Positions 7,213 through 16,668 of a stretch of DNA of 64,000 bases are shown here, piece by piece. How positions within the stretch are numbered: the first letter of the stretch is position 1; each line of letters starts with the position of its first letter. The stretch spans positions 1,234,608 to 1,298,607 of the forward strand of contig NZ_JACHFF010000001.1 of assembly GCF_014207425.1 (NCBI RefSeq). The letters run 5' to 3'. A model generated the notes under the pieces. That model did not search any database and was not told the origin of the DNA. It saw only the letters and a program-made list of their open reading frames with translations. Made by a program: the position numbers and the translations under genes. The stretch is from Jeotgalicoccus coquinae. Lineage in GTDB: Bacteria; Bacillota; Bacilli; Staphylococcales; Salinicoccaceae.

Positions 7213-7344
7213 ATAGTATGTATGTTTCAATCGAACAAGATTTATTATAGCAATGAACGTTAATTAAATCAACAGTAAACTTAATAATTGTTAAGTAAAA
7301 TTTACATCATTGATAAATAATTAAACTTTCCCTCATCATATTCA

Positions 7345-7938
7345 CTAGATTTTATTAATCTGATCGATTCCCCGCATGTATTTTAAGTATGTTTCACGCG
7401 CTGCTTCATTGATATACTGCATTTCCTGGCGCTGATGTTCGTATGATATTTTCGCTGACTCATCTTTACGGTACGTTTTCTCTTTAGCCAAATTAAATTT
7501 ATAGTGAAGTTTCACTGCATTTAAATACTGGTTGTTAAATGAGCTGTATGAAATATCAATTTCCATCTCTTCATTGTTCTCAAATTTAACCTTTGTATTC
7601 CCATTATAATCATAATAACTGTCGATGTATCTTAAATTAAACCAGGAGTTCTCAGTTACACGGTCCGAATGCGTGCAGAAATATATGTATGAACCGAATA
7701 AATCGAGAATGATTGGATGCTTAGATCGTATACCGGATAAACTTCTCGTTAAATCTTTACGGGAAGCATAAGTCTGAAAATGGTACTTGCAGTTGTGCTC
7801 TAAAATTTTATTTGGTATAGAAAAACATTCAATAGGCTCTCCATATAATTCCCCTACTACACTTTCCGTATAACGTCCGTGAGTTTTAGCAATAATATAC
7901 ATCGTTTCATCATTAATAATATAATGCTGTCTGCTCAT
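7345..7938 (-). CDS. comK: competence transcription factor ComK
   Basis: 197 residues, within the usual ComK length. The central core is diagnostic: NCKYHFQTYASRKDLTRSLSGIRSKHPIILD (about 49-80), then FCTHSDRVTENSWFNLRYID (about 87-107) and an ISYSSFNNQYLNAV segment, all parallel to staphylococcal ComK1 and Bacillus ComK. ComK binds AT-boxes and activates DNA-uptake genes. The N-terminal 45 residues are diverged. The neighbouring IDEAL-domain gene is also next to comK in Bacillus (yhzC), so the context agrees. CAGGGGGAAAAT precedes the ATG. Confidence 0.85.
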   Translation of the reverse strand: MSRQHYIINDETMYIIAKTHGRYTESVVGELYGEPIECFSIPNKILEHNCKYHFQTYASRKDLTRSLSGIRSKHPIILDLFGSYIYFCTHSDRVTENSWFNLRYIDSYYDYNGNTKVKFENNEEMEIDISYSSFNNQYLNAVKLHYKFNLAKEKTYRKDESAKISYEHQRQEMQYINEAARETYLKYMRGIDQINKI

Positions 7939-8069
7939 ATTTTCCCCCTGTAATTTTTATTATAATCAATATATCACAGAATATTTAAAATGTTAACTAA
8001 TATCTTTAAATGTTGTCTAATGTTTAATTAATATCTTTTGATGTTAATTGTCAGAATATATAAATATAA

Positions 8070-8100
8070 GATTCTCATTATCATTGACCTAAATGAGAAT
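8070..8100. promoter_or_regulatory. Fur-like dyad overlapping the IDEAL-gene promoter
   Basis: ATTCTCATT (8071-8079) and AATGAGAAT (8092-8100) are a perfect 9-bp inverted repeat; read on the minus strand the left part is TGATAATGAGAATC, close to a Fur box. It overlaps the -35 of the promoter at 8084-8112. Confidence 0.5.
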
Positions 8101-8112
8101 GTGGTATATAAT
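8084..8112 (+). promoter_or_regulatory. sigma-A promoter of the IDEAL-domain gene
   Basis: TTGACC (8084-8089), exactly 17 bases, TATAAT (8107-8112). Confidence 0.8.
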
Positions 8113-8147
8113 CTGGTTAAAGATAGTTTTGAGAGGGGTAATTCAAT

Positions 8148-8345
8148 ATGGGCAGACCAGTTTATCCTGCAAATCAATTAAGAGGCTTCATCAACACAAT
8201 TAATGACTTATCAGCAGATCTTGTTTTGCAAGAATCCATGTACCATTTTAATGTAAAATTATATAATGCAAAAATAGAAGAATCACTCATCGAGAAAGAC
8301 GAAGAGAAATTTATAAAGTATACTACTTTACTAAAAGAACTGTAA
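8148..8345 (+). CDS. IDEAL-domain small protein
   Basis: 65 residues. The C-terminal half (LYNAKIEESLIEKDEEKFIKYTTLLKEL) fits the IDEAL domain, a short helical element named after its consensus and found C-terminally in Bacillales proteins. A member (yhzC) lies next to comK in Bacillus, as here. Function is unknown. GAGAGGGGTAA precedes the ATG, and the strong promoter at 8084-8112 carries a Fur-like dyad, so iron-responsive control is possible. A terminator follows 20 bases after the stop. Confidence 0.75.
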   Translation: MGRPVYPANQLRGFINTINDLSADLVLQESMYHFNVKLYNAKIEESLIEKDEEKFIKYTTLLKEL

Positions 8346-8363
8346 TAGATGTACATACAGATT

Positions 8364-8392
8364 GCCCGGCCATTTTTGGCTGGGCTTTTTTG
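8364..8392 (+). terminator. intrinsic terminator of the IDEAL-domain gene
   Basis: GCCCGGCC/GGCTGGGC stem followed by TTTTTTGTTT. Confidence 0.85.
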
Positions 8393-8436
8393 TTTATAAG
8401 TATCCAAAATGACTTTACGTGTACCTTGATAAAACT

Positions 8437-8487
8437 ACGAGGGGCATCAGACAACTCCGGTGTTCTTCGTCGACTCCACGAGGGACG
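8437..8487. repeat. pair of short repeats at 41-bp spacing
   Basis: ACGAGGGGC at 8437 recurs as ACGAGGGAC at 8478, exactly 41 bases apart, between the two convergent terminators. The period matches the tandem array at 17859. Confidence 0.45.
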
Positions 8488-8500
8488 CTAGCCCACCCAA

Positions 8501-8533
8501 ACACAAAAAACCGGCACTTTTCAGCACCGGCTC
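8501..8533 (-). terminator. terminator of lplA
   Basis: On the minus strand CCGGTGC-TGAAAA-GTGCCGG followed by TTTTTTGTG. Confidence 0.8.
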
Positions 8534-8547
8534 TCCAAATTCAATCT

Positions 8548-9540
8548 TTATGATATTAAATCTAAAAATTCTTCTCTCGTAATGCGCCCTAAATAGTGGC
8601 TGATATCCACATCTTTAATTGCTTCTTCAATGTGCTCACGGTTGTGCTCCACTCCGATCAGCAGATTCTCAATGTCCACGACTTCCCCAACGCCGAAAAA
8701 GTCTCCGAAGATTTTCGCGTGTTCGATGCGGCCGCCTTTAACTTCCAGTCTCACGTCAAGCAAGCCTGCTGCGTATTTGTGCGAGTTGTCATAGTTATAT
8801 TTAGGGTTCTTGCCGTAGTTCCATGACCACGTCTGGTATTTTTCTTCTGACAGCTGGTTAATTTTTGCCCAGTCGTCGTCTGACAGTTTATATTCTTCAA
8901 CGTTTTCCAGTCCGCCGAATATTTTATCGAGAATTCTTTCTTTAAATTCTTCGATATCAATTTTCTCATCCAGGTAGTCGTTAATATTTCCGACGCGTGC
9001 ACTTACCGATTTAATTCCTTTTGACTGGATTTTCTTCGGATTCACTCTCAATGCATTCTGCACTTCTGAAATATCACTTTCAAGCATTAATGTGCCGTGT
9101 GAGAACATACGCCCCTTCTGTGTGAACATTGCGTTCCCTGATACTTTCTTGCCGCCTTCGATCTCAATGTCGTTGCGTCCCGACAGCTCAGCGTTTACAC
9201 CCATTTCTTTCAGCGCTTCAACAATCGGCTGCGTAAATTTTTTAAAGTTATGGAAGCTGTCCCCGTCGTCTTCTGTAATGAAGCTGAAGTTCAGATTACC
9301 TTCGTCGTGGTACACTGCGCCTCCGCCTGACACGCGTCTGACCACTTTAATGCCGTGTTCTCTAATATACGGTTCGTTAATTTCTTCAATTGTATTCTGG
9401 TTTTTACCGATAATAATCGACGGCTGGTTTACATAGAATAAAAAATAAGAGTCATCCGTTGGAATTTCTCTTAATATATATTCTTCCATGGCCAGATTAA
9501 TCATCGGATCTTTGATGTCGTTGTTCGAAATAAATTTCAT
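8548..9540 (-). CDS. lplA: lipoate-protein ligase A
   Basis: 330 residues, matching LplA1-type ligases. It activates free lipoate with ATP to lipoyl-AMP and transfers it to lysines of E2 and GcvH proteins. The lipoyl-AMP loop RRVSGGGAVYHDEGN is at about 68-82, the conserved KKVSGNAM at about 131-138, and a C-terminal accessory domain of about 90 residues is present, as needed for the adenylation step. It is separated from the haem genes upstream by a terminator, so it has its own transcription unit. TACCAGGGGGAAATATA precedes the ATG. Confidence 0.92.
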   Translation of the reverse strand: MKFISNNDIKDPMINLAMEEYILREIPTDDSYFLFYVNQPSIIIGKNQNTIEEINEPYIREHGIKVVRRVSGGGAVYHDEGNLNFSFITEDDGDSFHNFKKFTQPIVEALKEMGVNAELSGRNDIEIEGGKKVSGNAMFTQKGRMFSHGTLMLESDISEVQNALRVNPKKIQSKGIKSVSARVGNINDYLDEKIDIEEFKERILDKIFGGLENVEEYKLSDDDWAKINQLSEEKYQTWSWNYGKNPKYNYDNSHKYAAGLLDVRLEVKGGRIEHAKIFGDFFGVGEVVDIENLLIGVEHNREHIEEAIKDVDISHYLGRITREEFLDLIS

Positions 9541-9564
9541 TATATTTCCCCCTGGTACATAATA

Positions 9565-9603
9565 AAAGACCTGCCTCTATTATAATAGAAACAGGTCTTA
9601 AAA
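9565..9603 (-). terminator. terminator of the hem operon
   Basis: AAGACCTG and CAGGTCTT enclose an AT-rich inner stem; on the minus strand TTTTATT follows. Confidence 0.75.
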
Positions 9604-9610
9604 TCATATT

Positions 9611-10984
9611 TTACTTATTCAATATTTTTTCTGCAGTGTTTTTCGCAGTCAGCACACAGTCAGGGAGCCCGACCGCATAGTGCGATGCACCAATTAAGTG
9701 CAGTCCCGGATAATTTTCCGCAGCATACTTTTGAATATCGTCGATGATATATTTATGTCCGACAAAGTAATTCGGCATTGCATTCATCATGCGTGTAACA
9801 ATCGTGAACTCAGGTTCACCATCCAAATCCATGATTTTATCGAGGTCTTCGCGTGCCAGACGGACGATGTCTTCATCCGACTTCTCATGGACGATAAAGT
9901 CCCCCGGGCGGCCTACATAAGCACGCAGGAGCGCCTTGCCTTCCGGCGTGGAGTGTTCCCATTTTTTATTCGTCCACGTACATGCAGTGATCGATGTATC
10001 CATGTTGCGGCTGATGACGAAACCTGTACCTTCAATCGTATTTTTCACCTGCTCGGCATCAAATGCCATCACAACTGTCGCAACACTCGTTGCTTCCATA
10101 TGTTTGAAGTATTCAAATTCCTTATCTTTAAACCAGCGTTTGTACTGGAAGTGCGGCGTTGTGACGATTACTTCATCATAATGATGCGTGCCGCCGTCTG
10201 CCGTGAGTTCATAGCCGTCTTCAGTTTTTTCAATCGCAGTCACATCGAAATTGAAATGAATCTGCCCGCCGCGCTTTTCGTTTTCACTGACCAGACGGTC
10301 GATAAACGACTGCAGTCCGTTTTTAAACTGCAGAAAAGCACCCGTTTTCGTCTTCGGAGCTGCCGGCTTGTCTTTCTTTTCAGCCATCAGGCCTTTCATC
10401 AGACTGCCGTATTCTTGTTCCGTCTCTTTGAAATTCGGGTACGTCGACATTAAGCTCAGCTTGTCGATATCTGTACCGTATACTCCTGCTAAAAGCGGTT
10501 CAATCATATGCTCAAGAAGATCGTTCCCGAAACGTGCACGGAAGAATTCACCTACTGAAATATCTTTATATAACGGCATCGCAGGCTTGATAAAATCAAG
10601 TCCTGCACGCAGTTTCCCTGTCCACGACACTAAATCGGTAGTTAAGAGCGGAGACAGCTCCATAGGTACACCAAGCATAGTCCCTTTAGGCACCGGTGAC
10701 AGCTTATTTTTGGCATAGATATACGCCTGTCCCGTCTGATTGCGGACCAGCGTATCACCAAGTCCCACTTCGTGAGCGAGCTCTGTCATAACTTCTTTAC
10801 GCGCTAAATAAGACTCAGGTCCGAGCTCAATCGTATAACCGTCACGGATATGAGTATTGACTTTGCCGCCGGCGCGGTCCGACGCTTCGTATAAATCAAC
10901 TGTCAGATCTCCGCCGTCTTTTAACAGATAATGCATCGCTGACAATCCTGTGATTCCTGCACCTACTATCGCTACTCTTTTCAC
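9611..10984 (-). CDS. hemY: coproporphyrinogen III oxidase (HemY/CgoX)
   Basis: 457 residues, FAD protein with an N-terminal dinucleotide fold (VAIVGAGITGLSA, residues 4-16) and the second conserved stretch EASDRAGGKVNT (about 35-46). In Gram-positive bacteria of this type it oxidises coproporphyrinogen III to coproporphyrin III, the step before iron insertion, at the cytoplasmic face. It is the last gene of the hemE-hemH-hemY set, 17 bases after hemH, and its C-terminal GASHYAVGLPDCVLTAKNTAE is typical of the family. Older annotation calls it protoporphyrinogen oxidase (hemG/hemY). Confidence 0.93.
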   Translation of the reverse strand: MKRVAIVGAGITGLSAMHYLLKDGGDLTVDLYEASDRAGGKVNTHIRDGYTIELGPESYLARKEVMTELAHEVGLGDTLVRNQTGQAYIYAKNKLSPVPKGTMLGVPMELSPLLTTDLVSWTGKLRAGLDFIKPAMPLYKDISVGEFFRARFGNDLLEHMIEPLLAGVYGTDIDKLSLMSTYPNFKETEQEYGSLMKGLMAEKKDKPAAPKTKTGAFLQFKNGLQSFIDRLVSENEKRGGQIHFNFDVTAIEKTEDGYELTADGGTHHYDEVIVTTPHFQYKRWFKDKEFEYFKHMEATSVATVVMAFDAEQVKNTIEGTGFVISRNMDTSITACTWTNKKWEHSTPEGKALLRAYVGRPGDFIVHEKSDEDIVRLAREDLDKIMDLDGEPEFTIVTRMMNAMPNYFVGHKYIIDDIQKYAAENYPGLHLIGASHYAVGLPDCVLTAKNTAEKILNK

Positions 10985-11001
10985 TTTTAACGCCTCGCTT
11001 A

Positions 11002-11919
11002 TTACAATTTGATTAATTCGTTAACCATTGCCTGAATGAAACGTGAATCTGTGTTCGGCATTGCCGGTCTGTGGTATACAGCACCGATTTCATCCGTCAC
11101 AACTTTACACTCGTAGTCGTTATCGTATAACACTTCCAGGTGTTCACATACAAATCCAAGCGGAATATAAACGAAGTGCTTAAAGCCGTGTTCGTTGTAT
11201 AATTCGCGTGTTAAGTCCTGCACGTCCGGTCCAAGCCATGGATCCGGCGTGTTGCCTTCCGACTGCCAGCCGACAAAATAGTGACCTTTGTCAAAACGTG
11301 CTTGAATTAAATCTTTAGTCGCTTCAAGCTGACCAGGGTATGGATCATTATGTTCTTTAATCTTCTCAGGAAGACTGTGTGCACTTACTACAATCGCAGT
11401 TTTATCCGCTTCGTCAGCAGGAATTTCTTTCTCGAAAGTCGTTTCAAGTGCATCAACCCAGAAATCGATAAACGGCTTCTGCTCGTAGAATGATTCTACA
11501 GACTTAACTGTAATGCCGTATTTTTCCGCTTCTTCCACTGCGCGTTTGTTATATGAACCGACAGAGAAGTTTGAATAATGCGGTGCAAGCACTACGCTGT
11601 ATATTTCTTTAATGCCTGCTTCACTGATTTCTTTAACAGAGTCTTCGATGAACGGGTGAATGTGTTTCAAACCGATAAACAGTTCGAACTCATCTTCACT
11701 TTGCTCATTTAAAGCGTCGGCAAGTGCTTTTGCCTGACGTTCTGTTGTATCAGCCAGCGGAGAAATACCGCCGATTGCTTCATAACGGTCTTTTAAATCC
11801 TGAAGTGCTTCTTCACTCGGCTTTCTGCCGTGTCTGATGTGTGTGTAGTACGGCTCGATATCCGATTCTTTGTACGGTGTGCCGTAAGCCATTACTAATA
11901 GTGCTTTTTTCTCTGCCAT
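11002..11919 (-). CDS. hemH: coproporphyrin III ferrochelatase
   Basis: 305 residues from the ATG at 11919; an in-frame GTG at 11931 overlaps the hemE stop but would add only four unconserved residues. It inserts Fe2+ into coproporphyrin III (CpfC). Recognisable stretches: [23 protein letters not shown] at the N-terminus, [15 protein letters not shown], the catalytic-His strand [11 protein letters not shown], and the acidic [19 protein letters not shown] region. The short C-terminus and the porphyrin-loop sequence match the monomeric Bacillus/Staphylococcus enzyme. It is translationally close to hemE. Confidence 0.95.
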   Translation of the reverse strand: MAEKKALLVMAYGTPYKESDIEPYYTHIRHGRKPSEEALQDLKDRYEAIGGISPLADTTERQAKALADALNEQSEDEFELFIGLKHIHPFIEDSVKEISEAGIKEIYSVVLAPHYSNFSVGSYNKRAVEEAEKYGITVKSVESFYEQKPFIDFWVDALETTFEKEIPADEADKTAIVVSAHSLPEKIKEHNDPYPGQLEATKDLIQARFDKGHYFVGWQSEGNTPDPWLGPDVQDLTRELYNEHGFKHFVYIPLGFVCEHLEVLYDNDYECKVVTDEIGAVYHRPAMPNTDSRFIQAMVNELIKL

Positions 11920-11927
11920 ATTTAAAA

Positions 11928-12953
11928 TCACAATCCTTTACTGTGTGTGTGTACTAATTCTGTCAGTCGTTTTAAAACATCCGGATCTACTTCAGGGAAG
12001 ACGCCGTGTCCAAGGTTGAAGATATGTCCTGTTCTGTTTCCTTCTTCAACGATTTTCTTCGCGCGTTCTTCGATTACTGACCAGTCCGATAATAATAATG
12101 CCGGGTCAAGGTTACCCTGCAGTGCTTTCGTAATTCCAAGTTCACGCGCCTCGTTAATCGACATTCTCCAGTCGAGTCCAAGTACGTCACTTCCGAGCTT
12201 ATCCCACTCTGTTGCCAGGTGGCTTGCCCCGATACCGAAAAGAATAACCGGTACATTTTGTGCTTTCACAGCGTTAATAATTTTTTTCATGCCAGGTGCA
12301 AGATAGAAGTTGTAGTCCGCTTTATTAAGCGCACCGCCCCATGAGTCAAAAATCTGAATGACACTTGCTCCTGCTTTAATTTGTGCAGTCAGGTAAGATA
12401 TGCTCGTTTCAACAAGCTTATCCATTAATTTGAACCAGAGTTTCGGGTTCGAATACATCATCGTTTTCGTACGGTGATAATTTTTAGACGGTCCGCCTTC
12501 GATCATGTAACTTGCGACCGTAAATGGCGCGCCGCAGAATCCGATAAGCGGAACATTTAATTTTTCCTGAGTTAAAATCTGGATTGCTTTATATACATAG
12601 TCAAGATCTTTAAACGGATCAAGCTCTCCAAGGTTCTCTACGTCTTTTTCCGTGCGGATAGGATTATGTATTACAGGCCCTACTCCGGACTTGATTTCAA
12701 CATCAATACCGATTGGTGCGAGCGGTGTAATTATATCTTTATATAGCACTGCCGCATCAACATTATAGTTATCTACAGGTGTAGCCGTGAGATAAGCAGT
12801 CAGTTCAGGTTGTTTTGTAATTTCAATTAAAGAATATTTTTCTTTAACTTTGTTATATTCCGGCTGCGAACGCCCAACCTGTCTCATAAACCAAACTGGT
12901 GTATGTTCTGTCTTTTCTCCGCGTGCTGCTCGAATGAGTGTATCATTAAACAC
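11928..12953 (-). CDS. hemE: uroporphyrinogen III decarboxylase
   Basis: 341 residues. It removes four carboxyl groups from uroporphyrinogen III to give coproporphyrinogen III. The signature [10 protein letters not shown] is at about residues 20-29 and the second conserved block [17 protein letters not shown] is near 138-154. It is the first gene of the haem operon; the start ATG is preceded by GGGGGTACCACTG on the minus strand. The 176-base intergenic space to the divergent traP gene should hold both promoters; a TATACT-like -10 for traP is visible around 13089. Confidence 0.95.
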   Translation of the reverse strand: MFNDTLIRAARGEKTEHTPVWFMRQVGRSQPEYNKVKEKYSLIEITKQPELTAYLTATPVDNYNVDAAVLYKDIITPLAPIGIDVEIKSGVGPVIHNPIRTEKDVENLGELDPFKDLDYVYKAIQILTQEKLNVPLIGFCGAPFTVASYMIEGGPSKNYHRTKTMMYSNPKLWFKLMDKLVETSISYLTAQIKAGASVIQIFDSWGGALNKADYNFYLAPGMKKIINAVKAQNVPVILFGIGASHLATEWDKLGSDVLGLDWRMSINEARELGITKALQGNLDPALLLSDWSVIEERAKKIVEEGNRTGHIFNLGHGVFPEVDPDVLKRLTELVHTHSKGL

Positions 12954-13129
12954 AGTGGTACCCCCTAATATTTATATGTTCATACAGTTACACATTTTAA
13001 CACATTCTTTAGAACAATTATTAATTACGGGCAAGTTGTCAAAAAATCGTTCTATTTGAGATTTGTTTAACATTGCATTATTTCAGGTATATACTGGTTA
13101 ACATAACTAAAAACAAGAGGTGAAGCACA

Positions 13130-13669
13130 GTGTATTTACACGCAACTACGGGAACGATTGATTTTATGACGTCCCTGCAGGAGAAAAATCCTCATGTATC
13201 CATCAGTGCAAGAGGACCGGAAGCCATTTTATACTATGAGGATAATAATGAAAAATCAATCTTCTCAACGAATATGACTTATGAAGTATTAAATGAGCAG
13301 GGTTCACTTGATGAAGAGCTGCCATTGTCCATGTATTATATTCCTGCTGCAGGAGACGGTACACATTCTTTACGCGGCCATTTAAGTGATCTTGCTGAAA
13401 AATTAAGAACAGTTAACGGTGTTGTCTCATACAGAGTCGGAATTAACACACGTGATGAAAATTATCTCGTACTGATTAAATGGGCAGACATGAGTATTTA
13501 CAACGACTTTAAACACACTGACGTTTATGAAAAATACTTAACATCCGAATCATTGAAAAGTTTCCGCAACGAAGAGTCACTGTTCGGCGACTTTTTATCC
13601 TCTAAGCTTTACTACAACATTGAAAACAATGAATATACTGAAGAAGAAAAAGAAGAACTCGGCGATTAA
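13130..13669 (+). CDS. traP: TRAP/HmoB-like antibiotic-biosynthesis-monooxygenase-fold protein
   Basis: 179 residues starting with GTG at 13130 behind AAGAGGTGAAGCA. The C-terminal half has the dimeric alpha-beta-barrel (ABM) pattern (RVGINTRDENYLVLIKWADMSIYNDFKHTDVYEKYL). It corresponds to staphylococcal TRAP and Bacillus HmoB (YhgC), both encoded beside hemE; HmoB degrades haem. The once-proposed quorum-sensing role of TRAP was not upheld, so a haem-linked function is likelier. It converges on ecsB with a 4-bp overlap of the two stop regions. Confidence 0.82.
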   Translation: MYLHATTGTIDFMTSLQEKNPHVSISARGPEAILYYEDNNEKSIFSTNMTYEVLNEQGSLDEELPLSMYYIPAAGDGTHSLRGHLSDLAEKLRTVNGVVSYRVGINTRDENYLVLIKWADMSIYNDFKHTDVYEKYLTSESLKSFRNEESLFGDFLSSKLYYNIENNEYTEEEKEELGD

Positions 13670-13690
13670 TCGCTGAGTTCTCTTTCTTTT
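13654..13690. terminator. bidirectional terminator spanning traP and ecsB stops
   Basis: AGAACTCGGCGAT-TA-ATCGCTGAGTTCT is a near-perfect 13-bp stem that includes both stop codons, with TCTTTCTTTTTT to the right and an A-rich tract to the left. Confidence 0.8.
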
Positions 13691-14868
13691 TTATAGATTG
13701 ATTTTGATAATACTCTGTTTAACATGTAGCCCCACAGCGGGAATGCGAGTACATAAATAAACTGCGCAGGATGCGTCACGATAAACATGACTGCAAACAG
13801 CAGCGTAATGACAAACACAATTTTGTGGGAATATCTGATATAGCTGTCCTGTATATACGTTCTTGAGACCGGCCATACTTTCGGCCAGAGCAGATAGGCC
13901 TGCGCTGTATAAATCTGCGACATCTGCAGCACGATTAAATAAATACCGAACAGGCTGAAGATTAATGAAACATACAGGTTGCCGATCCAGAACATAATAA
14001 TGAAGAACAATATTATGATGCGGAGCACAATCATCGGCAGATCATGGTCACGCATAAACGAGCGGTAAAATAAATATTCGTACATATACTTCTTATTAAA
14101 TTTATCTGTTTTCGGTTCCCATAGCAGTACATCGAGAATGCGTCTCCGTTTAAATGCCTTATCGATCCGCTTCACGTTCGTAAACATGCTGACAGTCTGA
14201 TAATACTGCTGCAGCGCCTCTTTTTCATACTGCACGTAATTCAGCCACGACAATGTTTTAAATGAACCTTTCTTCATCACCACTGTAAATATAATAATGA
14301 ATAACAGTCCTGCGGCTGTAAAAACCGGATTGATAAGCACGAGTATCAGCGAGACGAAGTTAACAACGATTAACGCTGCTGTCACCGTCCACTTTTTAAA
14401 GTCGGTATTAACCGATAAACGTCTGATATTAAATGCACTGAAGTACAACAGTGCTGACAGTAAAAAGAACAGCACAATCGATGTTAAATCATGTCCGATT
14501 GATAACAGAATCAGTACTGCAACTGATGCAATGACAGGCAGTGCAAGACCAAGTGACAGACTGTAAATGTCCGCCCGTTTAAAATAAGCTGTCATCTTCT
14601 TCTCGTACGGCGGCAGAAACAGCATATCCGCTTCTTTTAACAGCGTTCTGTATTTCGGCAGCAGCACGACGGCCATTAACAGTGCACACAGCGCGTCGAT
14701 ATACGTATTCGGTTCAAGCGTCTCCCTTAAACCGAGCAGCGTATAAAGCAGCACCCCGCCTGCAATCATTAAGAAGACGAGGAAATGGCTGTTAAAAATA
14801 AACTTGCCGTAATAGCTCCGTATTTTTACATCTTCTTCCATACGCGTGTTAAACAATTTACTGCTCAT
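13666..14868 (-). CDS. ecsB: ABC transporter permease EcsB
   Basis: 400 residues with about eight to ten membrane helices and basic cytoplasmic loops, matching EcsB. With the EcsA ATPase it forms the Ecs transporter, whose loss in Bacillus affects protein secretion, competence and intramembrane proteolysis by RasP, probably by peptide export. The start overlaps the 3' end of ecsA by 11 bases, so the pair is translationally coupled. No clear EcsC gene is visible here. Confidence 0.88.
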   Translation of the reverse strand: MSSKLFNTRMEEDVKIRSYYGKFIFNSHFLVFLMIAGGVLLYTLLGLRETLEPNTYIDALCALLMAVVLLPKYRTLLKEADMLFLPPYEKKMTAYFKRADIYSLSLGLALPVIASVAVLILLSIGHDLTSIVLFFLLSALLYFSAFNIRRLSVNTDFKKWTVTAALIVVNFVSLILVLINPVFTAAGLLFIIIFTVVMKKGSFKTLSWLNYVQYEKEALQQYYQTVSMFTNVKRIDKAFKRRRILDVLLWEPKTDKFNKKYMYEYLFYRSFMRDHDLPMIVLRIIILFFIIMFWIGNLYVSLIFSLFGIYLIVLQMSQIYTAQAYLLWPKVWPVSRTYIQDSYIRYSHKIVFVITLLFAVMFIVTHPAQFIYVLAFPLWGYMLNRVLSKSIYKKERELSD

Positions 14869-15598
14869 GACGTTTCCCGCCAGTCAGTTTGATATACACA
14901 TCATCAAGCGTGCCTTCGGTAAGTCCTGTAAGCTCTCTCAGCTCAGGCAGCGTACCGTCCGCAATTTTGCGCCCCTGGTCGATAATGATATACCGGTCGC
15001 AATAACGTTCCGCCGTTGCGAGAATATGTGTACTCATTAAAATTGACCGGTTTTTATCGCGTTCGGAAATCATCAGTTCTATTAATGATTCGATACCGAG
15101 AGGATCCAGACCGAGAAACGGCTCATCGATAATATAGAGTTCCGGTTCAACGATAAATGCACAGATCAGCATGACTTTCTGTTTCATCCCTTTGGAGAAG
15201 TGGCTCGGGAATGTGTCTTCCTTATCGTCCAGACGGAAGCGTCTGAGCAGCGGCCCTTTCCGTGTTTCTGTTTCTTCCGGCGTCAGTCCGTATGCCATTG
15301 CCGTCATATTAATATGTTCCCGGAGTGTGAGCTCCTCGTAAAGAATCGGTGATTCCGGAATATAACCCAGATGTCTGCGGTATGCTTCAACATCCGATTC
15401 AATTGTCTTATCCATTACTTTAATGTCACCGCTGTGCGGTCGCAGGAGGCCGAGGATATGTTTTATCGTCGTACTTTTACCTGCACCGTTTAAACCGATC
15501 AGTCCGATAATTTCACCGGATTTTATATTGAAAGAGATATCGTGAATGACAGGTTCTTTCGAATACCCGCCTGTTAGCTGATTAATTTTTAATACCAT
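14858..15598 (-). CDS. ecsA: ABC transporter ATP-binding protein EcsA
   Basis: 246 residues. Walker A GLNGAGKSTTIKH is at about 36-48, the signature appears as SHFSKGMKQKVML (about 131-143), Walker B as LYIIDEPFLGLDPLG (about 151-165), and the switch His follows in STHIL. The SKGM variant of the signature is usual for this subfamily. First gene of the ecsAB operon, divergent from hit with 89 bases between. Confidence 0.92.
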   Translation of the reverse strand: MVLKINQLTGGYSKEPVIHDISFNIKSGEIIGLIGLNGAGKSTTIKHILGLLRPHSGDIKVMDKTIESDVEAYRRHLGYIPESPILYEELTLREHINMTAMAYGLTPEETETRKGPLLRRFRLDDKEDTFPSHFSKGMKQKVMLICAFIVEPELYIIDEPFLGLDPLGIESLIELMISERDKNRSILMSTHILATAERYCDRYIIIDQGRKIADGTLPELRELTGLTEGTLDDVYIKLTGGKRHEQ

Positions 15599-15687
15599 CG
15601 TCTGACTTCCTTTTAAATAATTCTAATTATTTGTATACTGATACTTAAGTAAAACTATATCATAAGTTTTTAATGGAGGATATTGAG

Positions 15688-16119
15688 ATGAATAAGACAA
15701 TTTTCGAAAAAATTATCGACAGAGAAATACCTGCCAACATTGTGTATGAAGATGATCATGTAATTGCGTTTATGGATGCATTCCCTATCGTTAAAGGTCA
15801 TACGTTAGTCGTACCTAAACAGCCGATTGAAAATATTTTCGACCTCGATGAAGAAACAGGCGCAAAATTAATGAGTGTTATTACGAAAGTTTCCAATGCG
15901 GTTAAAGATGCATTTGAACCTGCCGGCTTAAACGTTGTTCAAAATAACGGCGCTTATGCTTCGCAGTCGGTATTCCATCTTCACTTCCACATCATTCCGC
16001 GCTACAAAGAAGAACACGACGGTTTCGGCTACAAATGGGTCAGCATAGAAGATGACAACAACACCCCGGAAATCCGTTCAGACGTTGAAGCGGCAATTAA
16101 AAATAAATTAAATGAATAA
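15688..16119 (+). CDS. hit: HIT family protein (Hit)
   Basis: 143 residues. The active site HLHFHIIPR is at about residues 99-107 and the N-terminal IPANIVYEDDHVIAFMD is standard for bacterial Hit (Hint-like) proteins, which hydrolyse nucleoside phosphoramidates or dinucleotides. The ATG at 15688 is preferred: an in-frame ATG at 15673 would lie on top of the GGAGG ribosome site. The location between ecsA and prsA is the same in Staphylococcus and Bacillus. Confidence 0.93.
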   Translation: MNKTIFEKIIDREIPANIVYEDDHVIAFMDAFPIVKGHTLVVPKQPIENIFDLDEETGAKLMSVITKVSNAVKDAFEPAGLNVVQNNGAYASQSVFHLHFHIIPRYKEEHDGFGYKWVSIEDDNNTPEIRSDVEAAIKNKLNE

Positions 16120-16170
16120 GTAATATTAAATCAGGGTATATTAATTGAGATAAAGGATGTGAATGAATTT

Positions 16171-16554
16171 ATGAAACTTAAAAATATTGGTGTAGGATTC
16201 GCAGTCGGAATTACAGGCGGCATGCTCATATCCTTTTTAAACGCACCTAAATCAGGCAAAGAACTTCAGCAGTCATTAAAAACAGGTTCAAATGACTTAA
16301 AATCCCAAATGGATCAGCTGAAAATTGAAGGTGAAGAAATTAAAAACTCTTTCCTTAAAACGAAACACGAATCAAGCGAGGTCTTCTCTACTCTCGGCGA
16401 CGAAGTAAAATCGATGATTTCAAACTTCCAGGCGGATATCAACCCTAACATCGAAAGACTGCAGGGTAATATCGAGAATATCTCGAATAAAGCAGAAACT
16501 GCGATGGCCGAAGTTCAGGGCGACGACAAAAAAGATGACAGCGATAACAACTAG
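16171..16554 (+). CDS. YtxH-family membrane-anchored protein
   Basis: 127 residues from the ATG at 16171; GGATGTGA eight bases upstream suits it better than a GTG at 16159. A single N-terminal glycine-rich membrane helix (VGFAVGITGGMLISFLNAPKSGKELQ, about 8-33) carries the YtxH pattern, followed by a long helical, lysine/glutamate-rich region. YtxH proteins are stress-related in Bacillus; molecular function unknown. Same position as in staphylococci, between hit and prsA. Confidence 0.75.
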   Translation: MKLKNIGVGFAVGITGGMLISFLNAPKSGKELQQSLKTGSNDLKSQMDQLKIEGEEIKNSFLKTKHESSEVFSTLGDEVKSMISNFQADINPNIERLQGNIENISNKAETAMAEVQGDDKKDDSDNN

Positions 16555-16581
16555 CTTTTAAGAAAAAAACAGAATATTTAC

Positions 16582-16622
16582 AAAGGACGGTGTGTTTAAG
16601 TTTGTGCACCGTCCTTTTTATA
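16582..16622 (+). terminator. intrinsic terminator before prsA
   Basis: AAAGGACGGTG...CACCGTCCTTTTT stem-loop; it separates hit-ytxH from prsA. Confidence 0.85.
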
Positions 16623-16668
16623 TGATATATTATGCCTTGTATATGCAACCGGGAGGAGACGTTTAAGA

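Noticed and set aside
9698..10453. 251-codon plus-strand frame
   Set aside because: It is antisense to hemY over its whole length, has arginine/histidine/phenylalanine-rich composition and no ribosome site; hemY is clearly the real gene.
13130..13669. Quorum-sensing regulator role for TraP
   Set aside because: The fold is that of haem-degrading monooxygenases, the gene is beside hemE, and the agr link was not upheld in later work.
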